From: Allium sativum
Taxonomy: Eukaryota > Streptophyta > Magnoliopsida > Asparagales > Amaryllidaceae
Assembly (NCBI GenBank): GCA_030737875.1
Contig: CM060918.1
Coordinates: forward strand, 769,228,552-769,292,551
Length of the DNA: 64,000 nucleotides
Reading direction: 5' to 3'
The position numbers and the translations under genes are program-made. Within the stretch, counting starts at the first letter, position 1. Each line of letters opens with the position of its first letter. Under the pieces are notes generated by a model, which made no database searches, had not been told where the DNA came from, and saw only the letters and a list, made by a program, of their open reading frames with translations. Of the stretch, positions 9,523-18,968 are shown piece after piece.

Positions 9523-11792
9523 TTATCACTTAATAAGAAATCTAATCCTAGAATTAGTTTTATTCCGTCTAAGTTAAGTTCTAGAACCCATACTTGTTTT
9601 ATATTATATTGTGGTGACCATTCATCACAAGTATTTGTAAAACTTACATTTATGTTTTTTATTATATCTGTACATATTTTTGTAGTTCCGTCAAATTGCA
9701 TACTTTGTTTTGGTTTTTCTGCTTTCGTGACATGTTTTAGAGGTATTATACTAGAACATATAGTTGAACTAGTAGCTCCTGTATCTATAAATGCTAAAAT
9801 TTTTATTTCAGTTCCTTTTATATTTACTTTTGTTGGAACTCTTAATTCTTTCAAATTTCCTGTATTGCATATTAATGGAATATTGATTGGTATATCAATA
9901 TTGTTTAGATTATTATCTGTGATTAGTTCTTCCTCACTAGTTGTTATTTTTCCTTTATCAATATTATGTATTTTTATTTTTATTTCCTCAATTTCTAAAT
10001 CAAAATTATTTATCCTTTCTTCTAGGATTTTTATTCTTTCTTCGTTTATCTTATTTCTATCTGTATATATTATCTTGTTTTCTCTTGGTGGTTCTATGTT
10101 AAATTTATTTTTTGCGCAAATTTGACATATTTCCATGGTACATTCTGTACATTTATATCTTTTGTCAAATGCAGGATACCAAGGACAAAATTCACATTTT
10201 GTTGTATCTGTTCCCATTCTAAATTTGAAGCTATGGGTACATATGTCTTTATTAACCATATTAAACATATATTCATTTGGTGTGTTTTCTTCAAAATTTG
10301 TTAGTTCATTAATTAGTGTATAATTTGCCGAACTTATTTGTTCTTCTTCTTCTAATCCTTCTAGAGATACTATTGAATATATTGTTGATGTTTCTGAGAC
10401 ATCAGAAGCAATTTCTAGTAAGTCTTCTTTAACTGAATCAACAAGATTTGATTCACGTGTAAAAAGATTATGTTTTTTGGGACAAGAAGAGGATAAATGT
10501 CCTGTTTGATTACATGCAAAACATGTAATGGTATTTGTATATGTTTTTCTGGGGTTGTATTTCCTCACATGTTTTTCTTTATTTAGATAAGGTTTTCTAG
10601 CATTTGATTTTCTAAGATAATATTTTTTAGCATATCTTTTCTTAAATTTGGGTTTATTGTCTATTTTGTAATTTCTTGTTCCATATTGTTGTGGGGTATA
10701 TATTTGTCCACAAAATCCATAGTTTTTCTGTTTTAACTCTCTTTGGATTTGTATATATGTGCATTTCTTTTTTAATTCTGAAATTATATGCGTTATTCTT
10801 ATTCCTATGTTATCATATCCTTTAGGAAGATGTTCTGGTTTATCTTGGTAACATTCTATCCAAGACCTATGTATTTCTTTTCCCAAATCACCTGGTAATT
10901 TGGAAAATAGTCTATTTCCTATTTCAGTACTGTAATAATTTCCTGAAATAGTTGCATAATGTAAAAATTCTTTTAAGAATTTTATTATGTATTTCCAATC
11001 TAGTAATTGGATTTGTTCAAGGTCACGCATAGCTTCTTGTTGTCTAATAGTTGTTCCTGTATTTACATCTGTTCCTGTTATTATCCTATGTATTGAATAA
11101 GCAAAATTATATATATTGCTTCCTTGTGCTACTAGAACGTTTATTTCATCTGGAAAGTTTTTCTTATATGCTTCCCATATAGCTTTAGCTATGTCACCTA
11201 AGTAATTTTCTGCTATTCTTATCATTTCTTCACCAGAATTAATATTCGTATGTCTTGCTGTATAGTCTCTTGCTATAGCAGCAGTCCATTGTTCTAGATA
11301 AGTATCTAGCAGCTGTGGATGACATTCTGTTACATTTAGGATAACCGAGTTATTTTTGAAAAAGGAAGTTTCATTTGGTATTCTTTTTCCAGTTGTTCTT
11401 ATATTTTTATTTTCATTTGTGTATGGTTCTACTTGTTGTCTAGGTGGTTGTCCTACATCGTAAGGCATTGGTTGGTCTTGATTTCTATTTGGATATGTTA
11501 TTCCTGAACTAGCAGTTTGTTCATGGTCAACTAGCTCCATGTGTTCAGTGAATTCTGATATTATATCTTCTAGAATACTGTGTTCTATGGTTTCTTTATT
11601 GTCTCTTCTTGAATCTTCTAAGAAATCATCAAGATTATGTATTTCTCTTATCCTTATGTTATTCTCGTCATCTATGTAAACAAATGTATTTTCATTTATT
11701 TGGTTTGTTGACCTTAAGGTTTGTTCTAATTCATATATTTCGGATGGTTCAAGAACCATCCCTAATTCTTTTGGGTATATTATTTTATCCAT
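9468..11792 (-). CDS. Coat protein with CCHC finger, second Cys motif and aspartic protease
   Basis: 774 residues. The N-terminal 130 are acidic. Residues of about 150-350 form the capsid core (a KLPGDLGKEI-type motif and W/Y pattern typical of caulimovirid coat proteins), followed by a Lys/Arg/Tyr-rich nucleic-acid tail. A CCHC knuckle, CFACNQTGHLSSSC, spans 424-437. A second motif at 533-559 fits C-x2-C-x11-C-x2-C-x4-C-x2-C exactly, a pattern described as characteristic of badnaviruses. A coiled-coil-like Glu/Lys stretch (about 585-625) leads to the retropepsin-like protease with D670-T-G and a downstream LGLDFL strand. The start overlaps the movement-protein stop by 8 nt. The frame closes shortly after the protease, out of register with the reverse transcriptase. 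Confidence 0.92.
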   Translation of the reverse strand: MDKIIYPKELGMVLEPSEIYELEQTLRSTNQINENTFVYIDDENNIRIREIHNLDDFLEDSRRDNKETIEHSILEDIISEFTEHMELVDHEQTASSGITYPNRNQDQPMPYDVGQPPRQQVEPYTNENKNIRTTGKRIPNETSFFKNNSVILNVTECHPQLLDTYLEQWTAAIARDYTARHTNINSGEEMIRIAENYLGDIAKAIWEAYKKNFPDEINVLVAQGSNIYNFAYSIHRIITGTDVNTGTTIRQQEAMRDLEQIQLLDWKYIIKFLKEFLHYATISGNYYSTEIGNRLFSKLPGDLGKEIHRSWIECYQDKPEHLPKGYDNIGIRITHIISELKKKCTYIQIQRELKQKNYGFCGQIYTPQQYGTRNYKIDNKPKFKKRYAKKYYLRKSNARKPYLNKEKHVRKYNPRKTYTNTITCFACNQTGHLSSSCPKKHNLFTRESNLVDSVKEDLLEIASDVSETSTIYSIVSLEGLEEEEQISSANYTLINELTNFEENTPNEYMFNMVNKDICTHSFKFRMGTDTTKCEFCPWYPAFDKRYKCTECTMEICQICAKNKFNIEPPRENKIIYTDRNKINEERIKILEERINNFDLEIEEIKIKIHNIDKGKITTSEEELITDNNLNNIDIPINIPLICNTGNLKELRVPTKVNIKGTEIKILAFIDTGATSSTICSSIIPLKHVTKAEKPKQSMQFDGTTKICTDIIKNINVSFTNTCDEWSPQYNIKQVWVLELNLDGIKLILGLDFLLSDNGLFHLTKIIYKFQKRLH

Positions 11793-12735
11793 TTATTCTT
11801 TTGTTTAATTCTTCTGTTTCTTCATCAGTTTCAATTTCTTGTTGGTTTGATGGTCCATAGTCTCTGAATCTTATAGACATGGATTTGTCTAAATTATTAT
11901 ATGTTACAACATCATTTGGTTTTAATGTTGTTGTTGTGTTTTTAGGATTTTCTATTTTCCATTCATGACCAGCAAGAATAGAGGAATCTATTTCCATTGG
12001 TTTTATAAAACTTATTCCTGTGGAGTTTAAGGTTTCTATTACCTTATCTAATCTTATTTTTATTTTTGGTGTATATCTGGACATACATTTTCCCAAAAAT
12101 GTTATATCTAATAAAATATTTTTTCCTATAAAGTTTTCAAATCCTTTGGATTGTATTATTATTTTTATATGTTTGTAAAAATCATTTATTGTCATACTAA
12201 AATTTGGAGCTATGTAAACAATACCTATATTATTATTCATATCTACTTCCATCATTCCGAATATAGCTTTATCCATATCTTGGTGTCTATCATCAATTAG
12301 TATTAACAATAGTTTTGTTCCAACTTTTTGTCTAACTAATCCTCTTATGCCTATGACTATTAGTCCTAAGTGGATTAATTTATATTTCTGGATTTTTAGT
12401 TGTTTTATAGCCTCTTGTGACATTAAACTTATTATTTGTTGTGTTCCATCTGGGATAGAAAGTATTTCTTCCCTATGGTGTCTGTATAGTCCTGTTACTG
12501 TTGTAAATAGTCCTGTTCTATAGATTTCCCTAGGATTTAGAAAGTTTAATTGGTTGTTCGAAAATATTTCTATGTCTCTGTCTAAGTCAATTATTTCTTC
12601 TAATTGAGCTTGTGTATTATTAGTTCTTCTTAACATGTTATCAATCCAACCTGTGGATGATAAACTATTTGATTCTGTTGGTCTATCTGTTATTGTCCTA
12701 GATGGTCCTGTAAAAGATAGTCTTCTATTATTCAT
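11785..12735 (-). CDS. Movement protein (30K superfamily)
   Basis: 316 residues. The central segment LIHLGLIVIGIRGLV and a following LLLILIDDRHQD...IFGMMEVD...GIVYIAPNFSMTINDF pattern match the caulimovirid cell-to-cell movement protein (HIGL, LxDxR, PNFxxS/T landmarks). These proteins enlarge or tubulate plasmodesmata so the virus can pass between cells. Its ATG overlaps the ORF2 stop as ATGA (12732-12735) and its stop overlaps the coat-protein start by 8 nt, so translation is probably coupled. Badnaviruses fuse this domain to the polyprotein; here it is separate. No break is visible. Confidence 0.9.
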   Translation of the reverse strand: MNNRRLSFTGPSRTITDRPTESNSLSSTGWIDNMLRRTNNTQAQLEEIIDLDRDIEIFSNNQLNFLNPREIYRTGLFTTVTGLYRHHREEILSIPDGTQQIISLMSQEAIKQLKIQKYKLIHLGLIVIGIRGLVRQKVGTKLLLILIDDRHQDMDKAIFGMMEVDMNNNIGIVYIAPNFSMTINDFYKHIKIIIQSKGFENFIGKNILLDITFLGKCMSRYTPKIKIRLDKVIETLNSTGISFIKPMEIDSSILAGHEWKIENPKNTTTTLKPNDVVTYNNLDKSMSIRFRDYGPSNQQEIETDEETEELNKRING

Positions 12736-13097
12736 ATTTGGTCAAATTTTTTATACATAAGGAAATTAATTTTAGTTTTTCTACTTGTAATATGTGTTGT
12801 GGGATCATTTGGTCCTAAATTCATCTTATGTAAGCTTTCTGTAAGCTTAGTTATTTCGTATTCTTGTTCTTTACCATTTTTGTCTATATCAAACATTTGT
12901 TTTTGGATATTGTCTATTTTGTTTTGTATTTGAGTTAGCATGGCTATAATTATATTATTCTGCAATATTTGTATCTTATCACTTTTTCCTGAAACTTCAT
13001 CTTTGTTATATCCTACATTTATATTTGGGTCTGTGAATTTGTAGTTTGCTTCTACGAATTTAACTGCTTCTTGATAATATTTGTTTTCGTAACTCAT
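12732..13097 (-). CDS. ORF2, small coiled-coil protein (virion-associated-like)
   Basis: 121 residues. The middle (about 48-95) is predicted by eye to be a helical coiled coil (MLTQIQNKIDNIQKQMFDI) and the C-terminus is basic (TSRKTKINFLMYKKF). Size, place between ORF1 and the movement protein, coiled coil and basic tail resemble badnavirus ORF2 and caulimovirus virion-associated or DNA-binding proteins. There is no diagnostic motif, so this rests on position and composition. Its ATG shares one base with the ORF1 stop (TAATG) and its stop overlaps the next ATG as ATGA. Confidence 0.65.
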   Translation of the reverse strand: MSYENKYYQEAVKFVEANYKFTDPNINVGYNKDEVSGKSDKIQILQNNIIIAMLTQIQNKIDNIQKQMFDIDKNGKEQEYEITKLTESLHKMNLGPNDPTTHITSRKTKINFLMYKKFDQI

Positions 13098-13645
13098 TAA
13101 CTTAATATTAAGTTTTTTATTTCTTCTAACATTTTTTCAATCTGTTGTATCTGTAAGTCAAATTGTTCTTTTAAATTCATTATTAATTCTTTAGAATGTA
13201 TTTCAATATCTTTAGGCTTATTTTCTTCCATTAAATTTTTGAGTTTTATAATATCATTTTTATTGGGGAACTCTTTTAGTTTTATAACTTTAAATTTTTC
13301 TGTGAGTTGTTTAAGGGTTATTTCAAAATAGTCTATTTTATGTAGGTTAGTTTTCAAATAATCTTGGTTATTTGATATTTGTTTTAGTAATTTATTTTTC
13401 TCAATTATTCCTTCAAGGACTAATTGCATGAGGTTATAGTGTTTTTCATTATAGAGATTTAAATTTTCACTTAATTCTATAATTAAATCTGTAATTGTGT
13501 TCATATGTTCGGATTCTGAATGTACTTTATGTGTATAATTATTATCCTTTATATAACATATGTGTTTTTGTTTGTCTAAGGTAATAACCTTTTTATTTGG
13601 ATTGTTTACTTCTAAATTCAAATAGCTGAATTTTTTATAATTCAT
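13097..13645 (-). CDS. ORF1, helical protein of unknown function
   Basis: 182 residues, starting 39 nt after the primer-binding site. It is Lys-, Leu-, Asn- and Glu-rich. Residues of about 60-180 show heptad-like spacing over several helices (for example LMNLKEQFDLQIQQIEKMLEE near the end), so it is probably a coiled-coil oligomer. It occupies the place of badnavirus ORF1, a virion-associated protein of unclear role, but I see no motif that proves homology. Its stop and the ORF2 start overlap as TAATG. Confidence 0.65.
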   Translation of the reverse strand: MNYKKFSYLNLEVNNPNKKVITLDKQKHICYIKDNNYTHKVHSESEHMNTITDLIIELSENLNLYNEKHYNLMQLVLEGIIEKNKLLKQISNNQDYLKTNLHKIDYFEITLKQLTEKFKVIKLKEFPNKNDIIKLKNLMEENKPKDIEIHSKELIMNLKEQFDLQIQQIEKMLEEIKNLILS

Positions 13646-13683
13646 GTTTTATTTTGTATTGATTGGGCCTAGTAATCTTTTAA

Positions 13684-13695
13684 GCTCTGATACCA
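13684..13695 (-). other. tRNA-Met primer-binding site of the pararetrovirus
   Basis: The minus strand is TGGTATCAGAGC, the consensus initiator tRNA-Met binding site of plant pararetroviruses and position 1 of their conventional maps. It lies between p71 and ORF1. Confidence 0.9.
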
Positions 13696-13726
13696 ATAAA
13701 TAGGACAGATATATATAAATAGTGAT

Positions 13727-13942
13727 TTATAAAAACCTTGTGCATAGACCATGGTATATGAAATCCAGTTCTTCAAAGAAATAAGATTTGGTCATTTCAT
13801 GTAATGGTATGTCTAGTATATCTAGCGTTTCTACTAGATATGCTATAGTACCAATTAAATATAAAGTCATATCTATAAATAGTTCTAAGATATTAGTAAT
13901 AATATGTAGAATAGAGTAATTATATGTTTTCTTTAGAGGCAT
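13727..13942 (-). CDS. p71, small hydrophobic leader ORF
   Basis: 71 residues, ATG at 13942. The middle (about residues 20-45, around MTLYLIGTIAYLV) is hydrophobic enough for one membrane span. The ends are charged, with basic residues at the N-terminus. It lies in the leader just upstream of the primer-binding site. I do not recognise it. The copy in the left terminal repeat shares the first 63 residues and then runs into the TA repeat. It may be a real small membrane protein or only an upstream ORF that affects scanning. Confidence 0.4.
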   Translation of the reverse strand: MPLKKTYNYSILHIITNILELFIDMTLYLIGTIAYLVETLDILDIPLHEMTKSYFFEELDFIYHGLCTRFL

Positions 13943-13967
13943 TTAGTAATAGCATTCAGGTGAATAG

Positions 13968-13970
<3 letters not shown>
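13751..13970. repeat. Right copy of the 220-bp terminal direct repeat of the pararetrovirus
   Basis: The partner of 4646-4865. Here the repeat continues into viral sequence towards the primer-binding site, so this copy carries the native end of the p71 frame. Confidence 0.93.
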
Positions 13971-14001
<31 letters not shown>

Positions 14002-14014
14002 TACATATACATAC

Positions 14015-14064
<50 letters not shown>
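13971..14064. repeat. Compound TA/CA/TACA microsatellite at the right edge of the pararetrovirus
   Basis: A TA run passes into CA, CATA and again TA and CA units. With the TA run at 4607-4645 it shows that the virus inserted into, or recombined at, a dinucleotide repeat. Confidence 0.9.
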
Positions 14065-14065
<1 letters not shown>

Positions 14066-15131
14066 AAAAGCCAAAGGTTACTGCTTAACATATATGTAAC
14101 ACTCTTTTTGGTTACTACTGGGTATATAGGTATGATTTGTACTTCCATATTCATGTTTCTAGGAAAAAGTAAACTTCACGGTTCCATGTTTATACCTATG
14201 TCATCTGTTATATAATGATATGAAAACTATACCAGCCTACTCCTTATCTAACTGAACACTAGCTCTCTATTAACATGTTTATGTTACTCATTCATAATAT
14301 ATGAGTCTTTATTTCCTCACTACGGAGTCAAAAAAGCATCTTAATAGTTTTCCTAATCCTCTCAAGTACTCAAATATAAAGTGGCTATCATAAAAATGTT
14401 ATTCTATTATAAAGTGAAATAGTTTCATCTTGTAAGTGTAGATCAAGCTATCCATTCCTATCAAAAACACAAGGCTCCAGGTTCTACTTTATTCTCCCCT
14501 TTTAAATCACTAGTAGGACTCAAGAGAATGCATATAGGTTTGGGTATCTTTTAGGTAGATGGTACATAGCAGTACCAATTTCAATTATATGAATATAGTG
14601 CCATCCTAGTGTATATAGATTGATTTATACATTTTTTTCCAAGGTCTGGCAAACTCCAAATTTCTACTTTCATAAATACAAATATGTGCCTTTATTACAA
14701 GCCGTCTTTGCTGGTACTTCTAAGTTTATATCCAGACAATCAAACATTATCCATTTTAGATAAGAAGTAAACATTGATTGTTTAACATAATTCTCTAATG
14801 ATTTTGGTTCTGGATTCCATCAGAAAGTAATAAATATTTATCTCAGCATTTTATTTGTTATATCCTTATATCAATCAGCAAATAACCTGCCCTTTAAAAA
14901 TGCGTTTGCCTTTCTTTGCAAACCAACCTGGTTTTATTCAAGAATTAAGGTAAAACTAACGTTCAAGTTCACTCTTATATCAACAGTAAAATAATGCCTG
15001 GCTTCATATAAAATATTCAGAATTCCAAGATTTTATTCCTTATTAATTTGAACTTCAAATGACAGCCAATACCGTATACATATAGGTATAGCTGTTTCAA
15101 TTCATACCCTTTATATGGAAGCGTATGAGAG

Positions 15132-15266
<135 letters not shown>

Positions 15267-15962
15267 GAAAATTTATACTTTCTTGCTTTATAAAACTTCA
15301 TTATATCAACCCAGATTGTCCTAACATATAGCAATACGAACATGTCTATTTTAAAATGAATATAAGTTTAAAGATATCCCTTTATATTCAAACAAGCTTA
15401 TAAACTTTATTATTTCCAAGCTTAGTATACATTTTATATCTTACACATATCATTTCCCAATATTAATCTATCTGGGAGTTATATAAGTGAACATATACTC
15501 AGAAATATATGCATTTGCCTCTATCAAAATCTTTCTTTAAATTATCAGTTCAATTCAGAATTTAACAGGTAAACACTTCAGATTTATATATTCATGACTT
15601 CAGCAAATAAACAGATTTTGATTTCCAATACATAATAAAACAATACATCAAGCATAATACATAACCAAATAACATTTAACATTCTAAGCTCATGTGATAT
15701 CTTTTCAAGAAACTTTTCACACTTTCACCTAGCCTTCTTATTGCTTGCAAAACTATTGGAATCTACCTCATTGCTAAATGACACACCCCAATACATTAGA
15801 TTAGATAGGGTCAAACATATTGCTTGGTGTGAGAATTCACTTAATACAAGGCATTATACTTATTCAATTGGCCAAATTCATACTCCTTAATTCGAATATT
15901 CTATCAGGTCATTCATATATATTCAAGAATCATCATTATAAAATAGGGGTATGTGCATATAT

Positions 15963-15964
<2 letters not shown>

Positions 15965-16048
<84 letters not shown>
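15965..16048. repeat. (AC)n/(TA)n microsatellite
   Basis: About 25 AC units, a short TA run, then more AC units. Confidence 0.9.
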
Positions 16049-16412
16049 CCGTCAAGGATCTTTTAAACTATACGGGCAGCATTCTTAATTATGCGATCTT
16101 GGCAAATCAATGGTTCATCCTATCATTCAACACACATGATAATCAACATTTTTACTTGTGTAATTCAGCTAACTAAAGACAGCATATTACAGGGATTCCC
16201 TTCCATTAAACCAAGCACAACCATGAATGACTCAACATATTAAATTAACTCAAGCATTCATTCATATCAGGTGAATAAAATGTCAATCTATATAACAGAT
16301 TCATCCCTACATATCCAACCTTATTTAGCAATTTCCCCATGCAATTTAGTAGGCCTATGTCTATCATGCATTTATTTATGACCTCATTTTTCATTCCTAA
16401 CTAGATCATACT

Positions 16413-18660
16413 TGTAACGCCCCAGAATTTCAGACCAAAAAATTTGCTGAAAATCCTTCCGTTCAAAACAAACAATGAAAGCTACCATCATATTTTATAA
16501 TTATGTGCAACATCGCTAAATACACTAAATAAAATTTTGATAAATACTACTTATTAGAGATTATCCAATCAACCGTTTGTGCTTAAATACAAATTAAACA
16601 CAATTACCATAAATCTACCACTGTGCAATTCTGAGAAGATGGACATCGATATTCATTCCTGCACAGTTGGTAAGTATGTCAATATGGCTTAAATGATAAA
16701 CATGAAAGATGCACCAACACAAGAAGTAATAACAAGTAATAAACCAAAAATATTTTGTTAACAAAGCAGCTTCATCACTACCTCTTATGACTGCCTACGT
16801 ACCAATATCTAATTGGGTAAGCAATTGGATAAAGGATCAAGCCAATGTAGTTCTTCTTTACAGAAAACATTTAGAACCAATATTTACTTCCAAAAATACT
16901 CATTATATCAAGGGTAAAACACTCTGCAAATACACGTTTTGAAAGGTATATATGTATCTCTTGTAGAACTTCCTTTCAAAAGATAAATATTTTATGTTTT
17001 AAATACCAAGGAAATCCCTTGTGATAAAATAGATTATAACTCCAATCTAATTAAAAAGGAATACTTGAAATTATTGTTTAACATAAAACATTTTTCAAAG
17101 TAATGCATTTCGATAACGCAATTATGGCTATCAAACCGTGGCTGTTTTATGTCTGCCCCAGTCCCCTACCAATCCTTATGTTCTTGATTTTAGGACTTTA
17201 TGCAAATCATATTAAGTCATCATTGTCCTCAATCATCAGTTGTTTATGTTGTTTGCTTACCGAAGTAAAGATTTCAGTCAATATAGTATGTTGAAGTCAT
17301 GTGCAACATTAAATTAAAACACAAGTTTAAGAAACAAGTAATTGTTTAGATGATGGGTTTGATCACAATACTCCTTGCTATTTCATGCAAAAGCCTTCAT
17401 TACCCCAAAGTAATCAAATGTCTTCCTCGAATCATCGTAATTCGCAAAACTCACGTCAACCTACTTTGTTCTCAGTTTTGACACGTTTTGACTTTCTTTT
17501 ATTTTGATTTAACATCACCAATTTCGACTTTTTTTTATAATACTATGAGGAAGCTCGAGTCCAAATTTGAGAGGATTTGGAGTAATTTACCATGGTTTTA
17601 CACTCAAAACAGTTATTATAGCATTTCTGTTGCCTTATGAAAAGTTCTATGTAGTTTATAATGATTTTAGACAAAAAACACCTACTACAGTGCTTCTGGG
17701 GCGCTACGAAAAGTTCTGTGTAGTTTATAAGACTCAAAACAAATATTACAGTGTTTCTAGTGCGCTGTGAAAACTTCCGGACTCATTAAAGTGTTTTATA
17801 AATAATTCAGAGAAAAGATAGCATTTCTGTAATGCTATAAAAAGTTCTGGTCTGGGTATAGTGCTTAATAAATAATTCAGAGAAAAGATAGCATTTCAAA
17901 ATGCTACGAAAAGTCCTGAAATTCAGATTTTCAACCAGTTTTTCAGCAAAATGTTTGATGATATTTCTCTATGATAAAGTAGTTTTTGACTCCAAATTTT
18001 CTACAATAAGGAGCTCTTTAAGTCTACTTAATTACCTTGAAATGAAACCCTTAAATTTTTTATCAATTTAATATACATAATTCAACAATACAAGACATTT
18101 TTAACATGTCCATTTTAGGTAGATTTTTACCTGACTTTGCATCCAGTTTTCGGATACACAAACGATCAAATTAGAAAAAGTGTTACAAGTTAAAGTTGTA
18201 GAACATTGAATTAGCTTTCCAGATTGATAAAGAAATAAAAATTTAATTAAGAATTGGAAAAGTTATGCCCAAAATACCGAATATCATTTCAGTGATTCAA
18301 GTTCTATCGTTTCTTCTTAATTTTCACAATTTTTCTTCAAAACATGAAATGAATACATAAACTTAAATAATTTTTCTCACCTTATTGATGAATAAACTTG
18401 TATTTATTATTTTGGCTTCTCATAAACTTCTCCTGTTTTTCTTATCTTTTTTTTTTGTGAATGCATGAAAGAAGTGAGCCTTTCCACCCTTTATATAGTA
18501 TTTTTCATCGCTAGTTTGGTGATTTAGTTTTGGACACATGTCCACCTTATCTTTCTGCAAGCTTTAGGATGTAGATACATGCCTCCATAGGTGTCTTTAG
18601 ATGTTTCTACACATGGACACCAAATCAGTTTATGTGTCGTTAACTTATTTACTTACAAGA
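16413..18660. mobile_element. Solo LTR S1, left part
   Basis: Starts TGTAACGCCCC after ATACT (16408-16412). The matching end, CAGGTTGTTACA, is at 44774 and is followed by ATACT (44775-44779), a perfect 5-bp target duplication. Removing the nested E2 and S2 insertions leaves about 2.65 kb with no primer site or internal region, hence a solo LTR. A degenerate tandem repeat of about 75 bp lies at about 17595-17925, with recurring 'gctacgaaaagttctg' and 'ttcagagaaaagatagcattt' words. The last five bases (18656-18660, CAAGA) are one copy of the E2 target duplication. Confidence 0.8.
17595..17925. repeat. Degenerate tandem repeat inside S1
   Basis: Four to five imperfect units share a 'tatagcatttctg...gctatgaaaagttctg...gtttataa' pattern. 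It generates the short open frames on both strands. Confidence 0.6.
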
Positions 18661-18968
18661 TGTAAGGACCCGATACTTCCCCGGTCTACGAAGAGGAGAG
18701 GAAGAACGGATTGCTTTGAGAACAAGACGAATCAGAACACAAACAGAAGAACATTTCATTGCTTATAACAGCTTGGGGGGGGGCAGCGCCGTGCCTGGCG
18801 ACAGCGGTGGGCTATCGCGCGATGGCGCGATGGCTCATCCTTTTTTTATTTTTAAAAATCGATTTCTATAGAGAGGGAGAGAGGAGTGAAGGATATAAAT
18901 ATAATAATTTAATTAATTTATTCTCTAAAAGGTTGACTTTTTATTCGAACCACAAATCGAACCCAATG
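18661..18968 (-). mobile_element. E2 left LTR, first fragment (internally deleted)
   Basis: Positions 18661-18770 match the start of the intact E2 LTR at 35398-35507. The next base jumps to sequence matching about 40492-40687, so roughly 5 kb of LTR has been lost. The E1 array begins at 18969. Preceded by CAAGA at 18656-18660. Confidence 0.85.

Larger units (their letters stand above)
4646..13970 (-). mobile_element. Full-length endogenous pararetrovirus (Caulimoviridae), circularly permuted
   Basis: The segment carries movement protein, coat protein with CCHC finger, aspartic protease, reverse transcriptase-RNase H and a transactivator-like ORF, all on the minus strand, and no integrase. 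Positions 4646-4865 recur as 13751-13970 and look identical, so the insert is one complete 9105-bp circular genome plus 220 bp of redundancy. Both outer flanks are TA dinucleotide runs, a known preferred setting for integrated plant pararetroviruses. Nearly all ORFs are open, which suggests a young insertion. The one visible break lies between protease and reverse transcriptase. Confidence 0.93.

Noticed and set aside
15820..16176. 118-codon frame with a poly(His-Thr) stretch
   Set aside because: The repeat translates the (AC)n microsatellite; no flanking conservation or gene context.
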